From the NCBI GenBank assembly GCA_023974075.1, contig CM043807.1, positions 3,063,407 to 3,127,406 of the forward strand: a stretch of 64,000 nt of DNA, read 5' to 3'. This document shows, piece by piece, positions 34,757 to 43,611 of this stretch. This DNA comes from Chaenocephalus aceratus (taxonomy: Eukaryota > Chordata > Actinopteri > Perciformes > Channichthyidae). The translations under genes and the position numbers were made by a program. Numbering within the stretch: the first letter of the stretch is position 1; every line of letters starts with the position of its first letter. Under the pieces are notes generated by a model. It did no database searches. It saw nothing but the letters and a program-made list of their open reading frames with translations, and was not told the DNA's origin.

Positions 34757-35772
34757 CAGAGATGGGGTCGTTACTAAAAAAAAGTAATATATTACATATT
34801 ACATATTACTTTTTTAAAAAGTAATATATTACACTACTTCGTTACTCTCTACATAAAGTAATTCGTTACTTTACTCGTTACTTTACTCGTTACTTTACTC
34901 GCAGGGCCGGCCCGCCCCTCCCTGCAGGCAGATCACACAGACTGCTAAAGTCTGAAAACCCACCTCTTCTCCTTGGCATTCAGAAACAAGTAGAGTGTTG
35001 CTTTTATTTGCTTTCAGTGGTCTATTGTTTTTATTATATGCCTGTTATTTATCTTTTAATTATTACGTTTATTCTGGTTTGTTTTGTGTTTGTATCTTGT
35101 ATTTTAAATGTATTTATATTATGTTGTGTACAGCACTTTGGTCTGAAGGTTTTTTAAGTGCTATATAAATAAAGTTGGATTGGATAAAGTTTCAAATGTT
35201 CTCTTTAGTTCAGTTTCCATTGTCGCATAAGACTGATCCAGATAGCTCCTGAATGTTTTCCTATCTGACCGTGGCTGTCCTCTGTCTCCTGCTATCTGTA
35301 TATTTTGCGCAGTCTATCTCTGCTCACGCTGTTGCGTCAGCGTGTTCTCCTGCACGCTGGCCATGTGTTGCCCTGGAACCAGACACCGCAAAGACTTCAG
35401 CCGAGCACGTACGAACTGCGCATGCGTGAGTGGCAATAACTCTCCTTACCAGCAGGCGGCGGTAGTGTGTATTCGTCATTCAAAACAGGCAACAACCGGA
35501 AAACAGAGAAGAAGAACAGACTCCGTGTGTGATATAAACAAACAACAGCTATGTGCGTTAGCTCCACCTTAGCATGTGTTCTTTGCAGGTGTTTGTTGAG
35601 GTTTGATTATGACTGATTTTAGAAAGTAACGAAGTAACGCGTGTCGGGGCAATGTTAGTAACTGTAGTGTGATTACTGAATTATAAAAGTAACGCGTTAC
35701 ACTTCTCCGTTACCGACAAAGTAATATTATTACAGTAACGCGTTACTTTGTAACGCGTTACACCCAACTCTG
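34757..35772. mobile_element. Non-autonomous hAT element, copy 2 (inside pol)
   Basis: Inverted relative to copy 1 at 2449-3197. Ends are CAGAGATGGGG and CCCAACTCTG, with a perfect 8-bp TSD CTGGTGAA (34749-34756 and 35773-35780). It carries a 239-bp secondary insertion (34951-35189). Without it the element is about 777 bp, close to copy 1 (749 bp). Confidence 0.95.
34951..35189 (+). mobile_element. 5'-truncated LINE/SINE 3' end
   Basis: It ends in GTGCTATATAAATAAAGTTGGATTGGA, a common fish LINE 3' terminus with a short-repeat tail. TAAAG flanks it on both sides (34946-34950, 35185-35189). Comparison with copy 1 shows the uninterrupted sequence, which proves the insertion. Confidence 0.8.
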
Positions 35773-36099
35773 CTGGTGAATGTGTATCAATGGGCTGCTG
35801 ACATATCCTGATTTTCAGGAGTTGTTGCGTTTGACTGGTCAACGTGTTTTTCCACCTGCTGTGTGGAGGCTTCTCATTTTGCATTGTACTGCTAACGTGG
35901 TTGAAAGATCCGTGTAAATGCTATGATGAGAGTTTTACTGTTAGAATGTGTGAATGATGAGATCATATTTAAAAATGTATTGGAATTCGCTGGGTAGCGC
36001 TATCTCTGTTAGACACACACACACAAAACACAACCAGCTGTGTCAAATCCCAGGGGCGGTCCACACATTTCACTAGCCAGGGGGCCCCACTGATAGATG

Positions 36100-36730
36100 G
36101 AGGGATTTGGGTCCAATTGTTAAAGATTGGGAGTCAGTCACTGATTGGGCACCTACACACACAGAATATGTCATGTACTCTATGTCACGTGACGTGTATC
36201 AAATGAAAATGTGCAGGAACGTAGCCGTTCTGCGCACATTGCTGTTGGTTGAGGATAAGGTAATTCTCATATCTCTGAGCTTCCTGCCGCGCTTTCAGAT
36301 GTGCCATACTCACTCTGGGCAGCTCACAGATATGACGTAGGTTTAATGTTCACGTTCCGTAACGTACTCATTGAAACGTGAAGCTGTTGATGGCATTAGG
36401 CCAATGTTTACCTCTCTGCTTAAACAAGGGGTCATTATTCCGTGTAACGATTCCAGTGTTTCCTGTCAAAAAGATCAGAGACAAACCTCCTAACGAGTGG
36501 AGATTTGTCCAGGATTTACGATGTAAATGCAGCTGTGCATGCACGCTCGTCCGGAATTCTTATCTGATTACTCCAAAAGTTCCAGCCTCTGCAACATATT
36601 TACTGCCATAGATGTCTCAAATGTTTTTTTTCCAGTGTTCCGGTACACAAAGACAGTCAATTTTTGTTCACATTTGAATATAATGGTAAACCTTACACAT
36701 TCACACGTTTGTGTTAAGACTAAATGTTAA
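36100..36730 (+). pseudogene. Retroviral reverse transcriptase remnant (N-terminal part only)
   Basis: Three frames together show the connection from protease to reverse transcriptase. There is YSLWAAHRYDVG near 36310, equivalent to the 'LW..H..DVG' that precedes gammaretroviral RT. Then come SLLKQGVIIPC, VFPVKKIRDKPPNEWRFVQD, and FTAIDVSNVFF with FTRLCQ-like remains. Frameshifts separate the blocks. The sequence stops before the YxDD active site, so fingers and part of palm remain and the rest of RT is deleted. What lies between 35781 and 36100 is not recognisable. Confidence 0.75.
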
Positions 36731-37048
36731 AAAAGTCACTAAGCGACAGATGATGTCATTCTTGCGTATGTGTTCATAACACACGGCTGTTGTTATGCTT
36801 GCTGTGATGTTACCTTAGTCCGTTCTCTGCTTGTAATTATGCCGTTACAAGCTTAAAAGTTGTATTTTATCATCTGAATTTGCCGAAACAAGTTTAATAT
36901 TCTGAAAGCCAATACTTTGAAGATGTATAAGTGAGGTGTCTTGAGTAGTCAAAATTACCTACAAATCATTGTACACACGTGTACATATTATTCTATTTTT
37001 ATGCAGCTCTGTGTGATTTTATAGCTACAATTCAGACTAATACACTAC
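36731..37048. other. Non-coding stretch replacing deleted RT
   Basis: AT-rich, no motif seen. It sits where the RT palm, thumb and connection regions should be. Confidence 0.45.
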
Positions 37049-37540
37049 CAGAAGTGGAATAAGTACTCAGATCTTGTACTTGAGTAAAAGTAGAAGTACC
37101 AGAGTGTTACAGTAACAGTCCTGCATTCAAAAGGTTCCTCAAGTAAAAGTAGAAAAGTATTATCAGAATATAGTGAAAGTAAAGACAGTAAAAGTAGTCG
37201 TTGTGCAGATTGGTCCATTTCAGAATAATATATATGATATGTTTTATAATGATTGATCATGAAAGTGTTCTCAAAGCTGGTGAAGGTGCAGCTAGTCTGA
37301 AGTACTTTGTAGACTGCAGGGTAGCTGGTGAAGGTGCAGCTAGTCTGAAGTACTTTGTAGACTGCAGGGTAGCTTGTGGATTTACTCCAGGTGGAACTAA
37401 AGTCTGATTTATCACTTGATTATATTTCACATCATTCATCCAGATCTGTGAAGTAACTAAAGGTATTACATACATGTAGTGAAGGAAAAGTACACCATGT
37501 ACCTATGACTTATGTTCACTTCCAACCTAAAAGTACCTCA
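37049..37540. mobile_element. hAT MITE (AAGTACTCAG family) inside pol
   Basis: It starts CAGAAGTGGAATAAGTACTC and matches the element at 5121-5614, including the internal GTGTTCTCAAAGCTGGT and CTCCAGGTGGAACTAAAGTC blocks. A 48-bp segment (about 37278-37325 and 37326-37373) is tandemly duplicated here but single at 5121. The right end near 37540 is indistinct. Confidence 0.65.
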
Positions 37541-38220
37541 AAAATAGTAATCAATAATGTATTGAAAAGTTATTTGCTGATTGGTTTTTATATTGGCTCA
37601 GATAGGTTATATGGGAGGCCCAGTCTACGTACACTCTAACAACAAATGCCTTGGCTAAACAAAGAAAATCAAGGCAATAGGTTGCATCGATGGTTATTGA
37701 GTTAAGACAACTTCTATTGAAATGTTGTTAAAGCAACAAAGTTATTTGGGTTAGGGGAGAAGGCTTTTCCTCTACAATCAGAGGTGTTTTCAATTACCAC
37801 TTACTTAATAATTGGTAGCATAAACACAAGTTTTTAAGTTGATTACTCCAAAGTTCCAACTTGTTTTACCGTATGATTTAAATATAATCTTAAATTGTAT
37901 GTACTTAATTACCACATGTTGAACATGAACACATGTTTTTAAGTTGACAACCATTTATAAATTAAGTTGCTCCAAATAATATTGTATTCAATAGGGTTTT
38001 TCTTTTAGCTTTTTCATGTTTTTGCCTTTAAAGAAAGAAATTAATTGATTCCACAACAAAAATATTAGGCAATTCATTTTTTATTTTTGAACTGCAGGTG
38101 TTTATTTCAACACATGATGTTTCAAAAGGAGAGATTTCATTTAGTTTGAACATTGCCTGAAGACGGTTGACATACTTTCCATGGTGTGCACACCTAGACC
38201 GGACTTAAAAGACAGACAGG
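37541..38220. other. Unassigned sequence between the MITE and RNase H
   Basis: Contains TACTCTAACAACAAATGCC and AAGTTGATTACTCCAAAGTTCC-type strings seen in fish repeats, but no clear ends and no coding. Confidence 0.4.
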
Positions 38221-38230
38221 TTTTTATTGT

Positions 38231-38956
38231 TTGGACTTAAAAGACGTTTCTCTGACCAACGCTGACCTCATTTTGTATGTTGATGGGTCTGCCTCTCGCG
38301 ACCAAGGGGGCACTAATCGGGTGGGTTTTTCTGTTGTTTCAGATTCTGCTGTACTCCGTTCTGGACCACTTCCATGTCACCTCTCAGCACAAGCAGCAGA
38401 GCTCATCGCACTAACTGAAGCCTGCACGTTTGCAGAAGGCAAAACCGTGACTATTTACACTGACTCACGATATGCTTTCGGGGTAGTACACGATTTTGGG
38501 GCTATTTGGAAGTGTAGACAATTCCTGAAATCTGATGGCAAACCAGTACTTAACCATGTACTGGTTGCAGGCTTACTAGACGCCATTTTGCTCCCATCTG
38601 AGGTTGCAGTCTGTAAATGTGCCGCACACGCAAGCAGTACAGACCCAGTTTCCCTAAGAAATGCGTCTGCTGACTCAGCCGCAAAGGCAGCTGCCCTGAT
38701 TCCTCTCGCACCTCACGCACACTCATTTGTTAAAATCCCTGTCTCCTCCTTCACTGACAAAATGTCATCACTGACTTCCATGCAGCAGCTAGCTACGCTA
38801 GTTGAGAAGGCTCAATGGAAGGCTGCTGGGGCTGTTTTTGACCCAAAATCCAGCACCTGGGTTGGCCCAAATTCCAATCCATGTCTTCCCAGACATTTTT
38901 TCCCTCATTTCGCTAAGTTGACACATGGGATCATGTGTCAAAAGGGGGGATGTTAG
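38231..38956 (+). pseudogene. Retroviral RNase H and integrase N-terminus
   Basis: 241 open codons. RNase H residues are all visible in order: Asp in LILYVDGSAS, Glu in AAELIALTEAC, Asp in TIYTDSRYAFG, Asp in NASADSAAKA. This enzyme degrades the RNA of the RNA/DNA hybrid. The end of the frame (HFFPHFAKLTHG) begins the integrase HHCC zinc domain; the frame then overlaps the next one. It is intact as a domain but no longer joined to RT. Confidence 0.85.
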
Positions 38957-39871
38957 AGTCTATTAATCAGGAGTGGTTCACAAGGGGGTTCACAGTAACA
39001 GCTCAAAAGCACTGTGAAGCATGCCTAATCTGCATTTTGCAAAATTCTGGTAGACCAGTAAGGGTTACAGGACCCGGAGCACATCCACCTCCCACCAGGC
39101 CATTTGAGCACCTAATGCTGGACTTCATTGAGCTTAGCCCATCAGAGGGTAAGAAGCACTGCTTAGTGGTGGTCGACATGTGGTCCAAATGGGTTGAAGC
39201 TTTCCCAGTAAAAGCACAGACAGCAAATGCTGTGGCAAAGGCATTACTGAGGGAAATTATTCCTAGATGGGGACTACCAGACAAAATTTCTAGTGACAAC
39301 GGTTCACATTTTGCTAATGAGGCCATTACGCAGATAGGAGAATACATGGGCATGGACATCAGAAAGCATTGTGCTTATCACCCGCAGAGTGGGGGTGGGG
39401 TGGAAAGAGGAGAACGGCACAATAAAAAACAAACTAGCAAAATGCTGTGCAGACACAGGTCTGTCATGGACACAAGCTCTGCCCATTGTGCTGATGTACA
39501 TGAGGATGCGGAAAAGAACACGGAGTCAACTCAGCCCATTTGAAATCCTTTTTGGGGCTCCTCCACAGATTGGACTCAAGGCTCCAGGATGTCCTCTTCC
39601 CTCCACAACTTTGTGTGAGGATGCTATGTTGTCATATTGTGTTAACCTATCATCCACTTTAGCGACTGCCACTGGTCCGCTTCACCGCCTTCAACTGGGC
39701 GACTTCGTGCTGGTCAAGGATTTCCGGAGAAAGAGCTGGAAATCCAATCGTTGGCAAGGTCCCTACCAGGTGCTTCTCGTCACCCAGACAGCGGTCAAGG
39801 TCGCCGAGAGAGCTACATGGGTCCACGCCAGCCACTGCAAGGTCGTGGTCACAGGAAAGGAGAAACGATAG
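38935..39871 (+). pseudogene. Retroviral integrase, one frameshift
   Basis: Frame 1 (38935-39543) has the CEACLIC zinc ligands, the first catalytic Asp in HLMLDFIEL and the second in ISSDNGSHFANE. At about 39400-39420 the frame shifts; the catalytic Glu (GVERENG) and the rest continue in frame 2 (to 39871). That part includes a gammaretrovirus-like C-terminal domain (WQGPYQVLLVTQTAVKVA with WVHASHCK). The D-D-E triad is thus present but split over two frames. Integrase inserts viral DNA into the host genome. Confidence 0.88.
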
Positions 39872-39872
39872 A

Positions 39873-40047
39873 AACAGATGACAACAAGTGACGTGTCCAA
39901 GTCACCAACAGATGACAACAAGTGACATGTCCAAGTCACCAACAGATGACAACAAGTGACGTGTCCAAGTCACCAACAGATGACAACAAGTGACGTGTCC
40001 GAGTCACCAACAGAGATGACAGCAAGTGACGTGTCCTAGTCACCACC
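39873..40047 (+). repeat. 34-bp tandem repeat between integrase and env
   Basis: Five units of ACAGATGACAACAAGTGACG plus TGTCCAAGTCACCA, the last one diverged. Sits exactly between the pol stop and the env region, where a splice acceptor is expected. Confidence 0.92.
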
Positions 40048-40217
40048 AGCACCACACTTGCACTACATACACCAAAACACACTACACACAAGGTGTCACG
40101 AGCGAGTGCCAGCTGAGCGGTTTCATATGCTCTCTGGTTCCTCGTTTGTGTTATCAGTGTGCGAAGTCTGACGGTCCGTGTCACGAAATCGACCGAGAGA
40201 ATACACTCACACACACC

Positions 40218-40517
40218 ATGGAACATTTCCCCCTCGTGATGAGGGCTCGCCTGGAGAGACGACAACGCAACCGTGAGCAATGTGAATACTACTGGAGAGC
40301 CTGGACAATCATAGAATGGTTCCTCTGCATACTTGCCATGATAGTTGTGTTAGGACTAGTCCTATATTTTATGTATCCATTTCAGCATACAGCATGTCAG
40401 CCAAAATCGAGGTATCTAAGAGGTACATGGGGAAAGCAGGGCGAACCACATTTATTTTTATTTTTTTTGTCTGTATGTATGTATCCGGCGCCGACCCGTG
40501 TGGCACATTTTACATAG
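40218..40517 (+). CDS. Small membrane protein or Env leader frame overlapping env
   Basis: 99 codons from an ATG in a strong context (CACCATGG). It starts MEHFPLVMRARLERR, with a basic N-terminus, then one strong membrane segment (residues about 36-57, FLCILAMIVVLGLVLYF), then a short polar tail. It overlaps the start of env in a different frame (env frame from 40316). It could be a separate accessory protein, a long Env leader that became separated by a frameshift, or an upstream frame that regulates env. I cannot name a homologue. Confidence 0.45.
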   Translation: MEHFPLVMRARLERRQRNREQCEYYWRAWTIIEWFLCILAMIVVLGLVLYFMYPFQHTACQPKSRYLRGTWGKQGEPHLFLFFLSVCMYPAPTRVAHFT

Positions 40518-42025
40518 ACATCGCGCCCAAAACTCAGACCCCGGAAAAGCGTAAGCAACCTTTGACGCCACTGTTGACATCCATAGGTACATCTACATTT
40601 AATCTATACATAGGCGACCATAGCAACATTGATGTGGGTCAGACCAGTAATGGGATCACCGGTAACGTCTGGTGGCACACTCTGAGATCATTCTTGCAGG
40701 CCGCAGGACAAAATGGGTCATGTTATGCATGCACCCTTTTCCCCCAGGACTCATCAATGTCCGTGCCAGTTCGTCCGCGCTCTCTGACCCAGGTTGAACA
40801 CCTCTGCGCGTTTATGGCTCTGACAAGGCCCATCAAGGGTGAAGACAGCGTAACCGAGTGGCGTTATGCTAGGCAGCTTCCCCCACCATGCAGTAATCGG
40901 TCTAACTCCTTTTTGCGTGCATCCACGCTTGATACCACATACGCAAAGTACCAACCCGTCAGCCATGTGCACCCCAGTCATTTGAGAGGGATGAAACACA
41001 ACCTCTGCATCCAGAGAGTTTACCACAAAACGTCTTTGACACCACCTTATTTTTTCCTAGGCACTACTACTGGTTGTACTCGCATCCTACGGAACACATG
41101 CGGTGACGGTGCTTACAAAATCTCGTATTGTCACATATCTGGTGCCCCTGAGAGAATCCTTTCTAACGTAGCATTCCCTGATGTTAAACATATTTCCCTG
41201 CAACTGGCCTGGCCCAGTGATGCTGGGTTTAGCGCGCCAGAAGATTACGTTTGGTTGTGCGGCAACAAGCTCTATCAAGTTCTGGCTCCCCTTTGGATAG
41301 GGACATGCACTCTAGTGGATTTGAATCCAGCAGTCACTGTACTCACGTCCTTAATGTACACGACACATCATTACCCAGAGTTCCAACACCCCGACCACCA
41401 CAAGGTAAAAAGAGATATGACGTCCGCTGGGGCTAAATTCATGGGTGGCCTGTTCCCATGGTGGGGTACAGTAAACAATGCCCATAAAATAGATACCTTA
41501 CACGTCCGGCTAGAGAATCTCACTTACGAAACGACGCAAGGCTTCCAGGCATTGACCCCATTCATAATAGCCTCTAGGAACATGCTCATGCAGCACCAAT
41601 TCGCTCTTGACCTTTTGTTCGCCTCAAAGGGTGGCCTGTGTCATGTGATCGGTGACTCCTGTTGCACTTACATTCCCGACGCCACCAAGAACATCACTGA
41701 CACCGTGCTGCATCTTAACAACCTGTTAGCTGACATGAAAGCTGATGACATATCCAACGCAGGTGGCTGGGACTGGTGGGCCTGGCTTACATCAGGCGGG
41801 TGGAAAGCATGGCTGGCTAGTATAGTTACACCCCTGGCGATCATTTTTGGCCTATTAATCAGTTGTACCTGTTTGATTATCCCAATACTGAAGAAATGCG
41901 TTTCCAGTATGGTGTCCTCAGCTTTCGTTCAGTATACTACTATTCCATTACAAGACAATCCTTTGCGCCACAGTGAGATAGATCAGCTAGAATCAGAAGA
42001 GTCTGATTCCGATTCATCAATATAA
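40394..42025 (+). CDS. env: Retroviral envelope glycoprotein, open over full length
   Basis: 543 codons from ATG 40394 (ATG 40427 and the upstream ATG 40316 are alternatives). A hydrophobic signal segment (FIFIFFVCMYVSGA) follows the start. SU contains CYAC (about 40721-40732), the CxxC that links SU to TM in gamma-type envelopes. A KVKR cleavage-type site lies at about 41402-41413, then a Gly/Ala/Phe-rich fusion-peptide-like stretch. TM carries the immunosuppressive-domain-like helix ending in CX6CC (about 41639-41665), a Trp-rich membrane-proximal region and a membrane anchor (about 41805-41900). The tail is acidic and Ser-rich. N-glycosylation motifs occur in both subunits. No internal stop is present, unlike gag-pol. 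Related fish envelopes have been conserved as host genes (percomORF), but whether this one is under selection is unknown. Confidence 0.85.
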   Translation: MSAKIEVSKRYMGKAGRTTFIFIFFVCMYVSGADPCGTFYIDIAPKTQTPEKRKQPLTPLLTSIGTSTFNLYIGDHSNIDVGQTSNGITGNVWWHTLRSFLQAAGQNGSCYACTLFPQDSSMSVPVRPRSLTQVEHLCAFMALTRPIKGEDSVTEWRYARQLPPPCSNRSNSFLRASTLDTTYAKYQPVSHVHPSHLRGMKHNLCIQRVYHKTSLTPPYFFLGTTTGCTRILRNTCGDGAYKISYCHISGAPERILSNVAFPDVKHISLQLAWPSDAGFSAPEDYVWLCGNKLYQVLAPLWIGTCTLVDLNPAVTVLTSLMYTTHHYPEFQHPDHHKVKRDMTSAGAKFMGGLFPWWGTVNNAHKIDTLHVRLENLTYETTQGFQALTPFIIASRNMLMQHQFALDLLFASKGGLCHVIGDSCCTYIPDATKNITDTVLHLNNLLADMKADDISNAGGWDWWAWLTSGGWKAWLASIVTPLAIIFGLLISCTCLIIPILKKCVSSMVSSAFVQYTTIPLQDNPLRHSEIDQLESEESDSDSSI

Positions 42026-42203
42026 TCATGTGTGTATCTCCTCTCTTATGCTTACATTATATTGGAGTCTGTCCTCCACAAAAACAGCCAGTTTTCTATG
42101 ATATATTTGTGATGTGTTTACTTAAACCAGCGATGGAGTGTATTCATTGATGTGTTATATCAGTCTATCCTATCATTTGTTTTTTCTATTGATCAAGTAT
42201 GAT

Positions 42204-42216
42204 CAAAAGGGGAGAA
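42204..42216 (+). promoter_or_regulatory. Retroviral polypurine tract
   Basis: AAAAGGGGAGAA immediately before the 3' LTR start TGTAGTGG. Confidence 0.85.
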
Positions 42217-42710
42217 TGTAGTGGACATTTTTAGTTATTATCATCCTTTTTTATTTCTTTCATATGCTTAAACCAAATGCTTCTCATTTCCTGATATATT
42301 CTTACTATTATTATATATCTCTTCTTCCTCTCCTTCAAGGCCAAAGAGCTGCTGTGGCTACTAAGAGACTCACACAGACACACACGAACTTTCCTGCTCT
42401 GAGAACCGTTATGCTATCTCCCTTTGAAGGCCAGATGTCTAATAACAATATGTGACTGTGTGAATCCAGATTTCTCACGTTCCCACTGGGGTTCTATATA
42501 ACCTTTGCTTTTCCATTGATCTGCGCACTCTCGCGCAGACTATCTTATACTCTGTGCGACTTGTGACATTATTATATTATTGTATCGTTTATTTGAAGCT
42601 TCAAATAAATAACCAAAAGACAGCTTTTCTCGATTCACCATTTATTTGTTTTGATCATTTGACTTGTACTCTCCAGAGCCGTGTTTGGGAGTCGTTATAT
42701 TTCCATAACA
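42217..42710 (+). repeat. Retroviral 3' LTR
   Basis: 494 bp. Differs from the 5' LTR at two positions by eye (GGACATT versus GGAAATT; CTTTCC versus CTTCCC). AATAAA at 42604-42609. Followed by target copy CCAC. Confidence 0.93.
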
Positions 42711-43015
42711 CCACTTGTATGATTTACCAGCATTTGGCTGGTAAATGGTGTTAATTTTGTGTCCAGCAGATGAAGCCTACTATAGCAGCAGACAATAGAA
42801 GGCTTATTACAACCAGGCGAGACATGAGACTTTTATTTTTTTAGAGACTTGAGACTTGACTTGGACTCGTGATCAAAGACTTGAGACTTGATCAAGTCTC
42901 ACCCCACAAAGACTTGAGACTTGACTTGGACTCGTGACCAAAGACTTGAGACTTGACTTGGACTTGCAAAAAAAGACAGAATAGTTTCCCCCCACTTTCG
43001 TGCAAGACATCGGGG

Positions 43016-43051
43016 TTTCATTTCATTTCAAACCTTTATTTATACAGATAA
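43016..43051 (-). mobile_element. LINE 3' tail fragment
   Basis: In minus sense TATAAATAAAGGTTTGAAATG with ATGAA repeats, a fish LINE 3' end. Very short. Confidence 0.45.
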
Positions 43052-43468
43052 TGTCACAAACGAGCTGAGGACCAAAATGCAGAACACGAGAAACCAGGGA
43101 TAGTCGGTAACCAGCTTTATTGAAGGCAATAGGCTGGTAGGAGACAAAACGGCAGATAGGAGGCAAAGGGCTGGTCGGGGACAGGCGAGGGTTCCCGGAG
43201 AAAGCAGGACGGGAGTCGCAGGTACAGAACGGGTCAGGGAGCAGGCGAGGCAGGCTGGTCAGGGACAGGCAGGGTCGAAACCGGGAGAGCAATCTAGAGG
43301 GTAATGCGGGAAAGACTGGCATGCTGCAAAGTACGATCTGGCACTGAGGTGAAAGTGAAGTGGTGAGCTGATGGGTGTAACAGAGTGAGAGAGAGACAGG
43401 GTGTGACTACCAGGTGACTAAGGAATGTTAATGCAGAAAATAGGTGAGTGAGAAAGCAGACTGTGACA
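43052..43468 (-). repeat. 3' LTR of the chromovirus
   Basis: TGTCACAAACGAG...CTGTGACA, next to a run of C (G in minus sense). Only one LTR is present. Confidence 0.85.
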
Positions 43469-43611
43469 GAACCCCCCCCCCTTAATGGACGGCTCCTGAC
43501 GTCTAAGAAAATTCTAGGAGAGAGAAAAAGAAAAAATAATAATTAAAGAAGAATCAACAAAAACCCTACAGACACAGGGTGGAAGGTGGAGGTATGGGGA
43601 AAGGTTAATAC

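Larger units (their letters stand above)
32374..42710 (+). mobile_element. Endogenous retrovirus (gamma/epsilon-type), env open, gag-pol damaged
   Basis: LTRs of 494 bp bound the provirus (32374-32867, 42217-42710) with a 4-bp target duplication CCAC (32370-32373, 42711-42714). The order is LTR, tRNA-Ser-like primer site, gag with CCHC knuckle, protease, reverse transcriptase, RNase H, integrase, env, purine tract, LTR. The protease region is split by a hAT element, most of reverse transcriptase is missing and integrase is frameshifted. Env has the gamma-type CxxC in SU and CX6CC in TM. By eye the LTRs differ at only two positions, much less than the state of gag-pol would suggest. Confidence 0.93.
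29852..42965 (+). mobile_element. hAT element with BED-finger exon, broken by nested insertions
   Basis: The left end TAGAGATGGGGACTCGAGTC is followed by GACTTCAGACTCGACTTGGA repeats. At 42840-42965 the same motif family (GACTTGAGACTTGACTTGGA) reappears after the nested insertions, suggesting the right subterminal region, but the terminal bases are missing. Between them lie a BED-type exon (31605-31800), a hAT MITE (30314-31604) and the endogenous retrovirus (32374-42710). Bases 30050-30210 contain another known-looking fish repeat (TTAAAGGTGGGGTAGGTACA). Confidence 0.55.
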
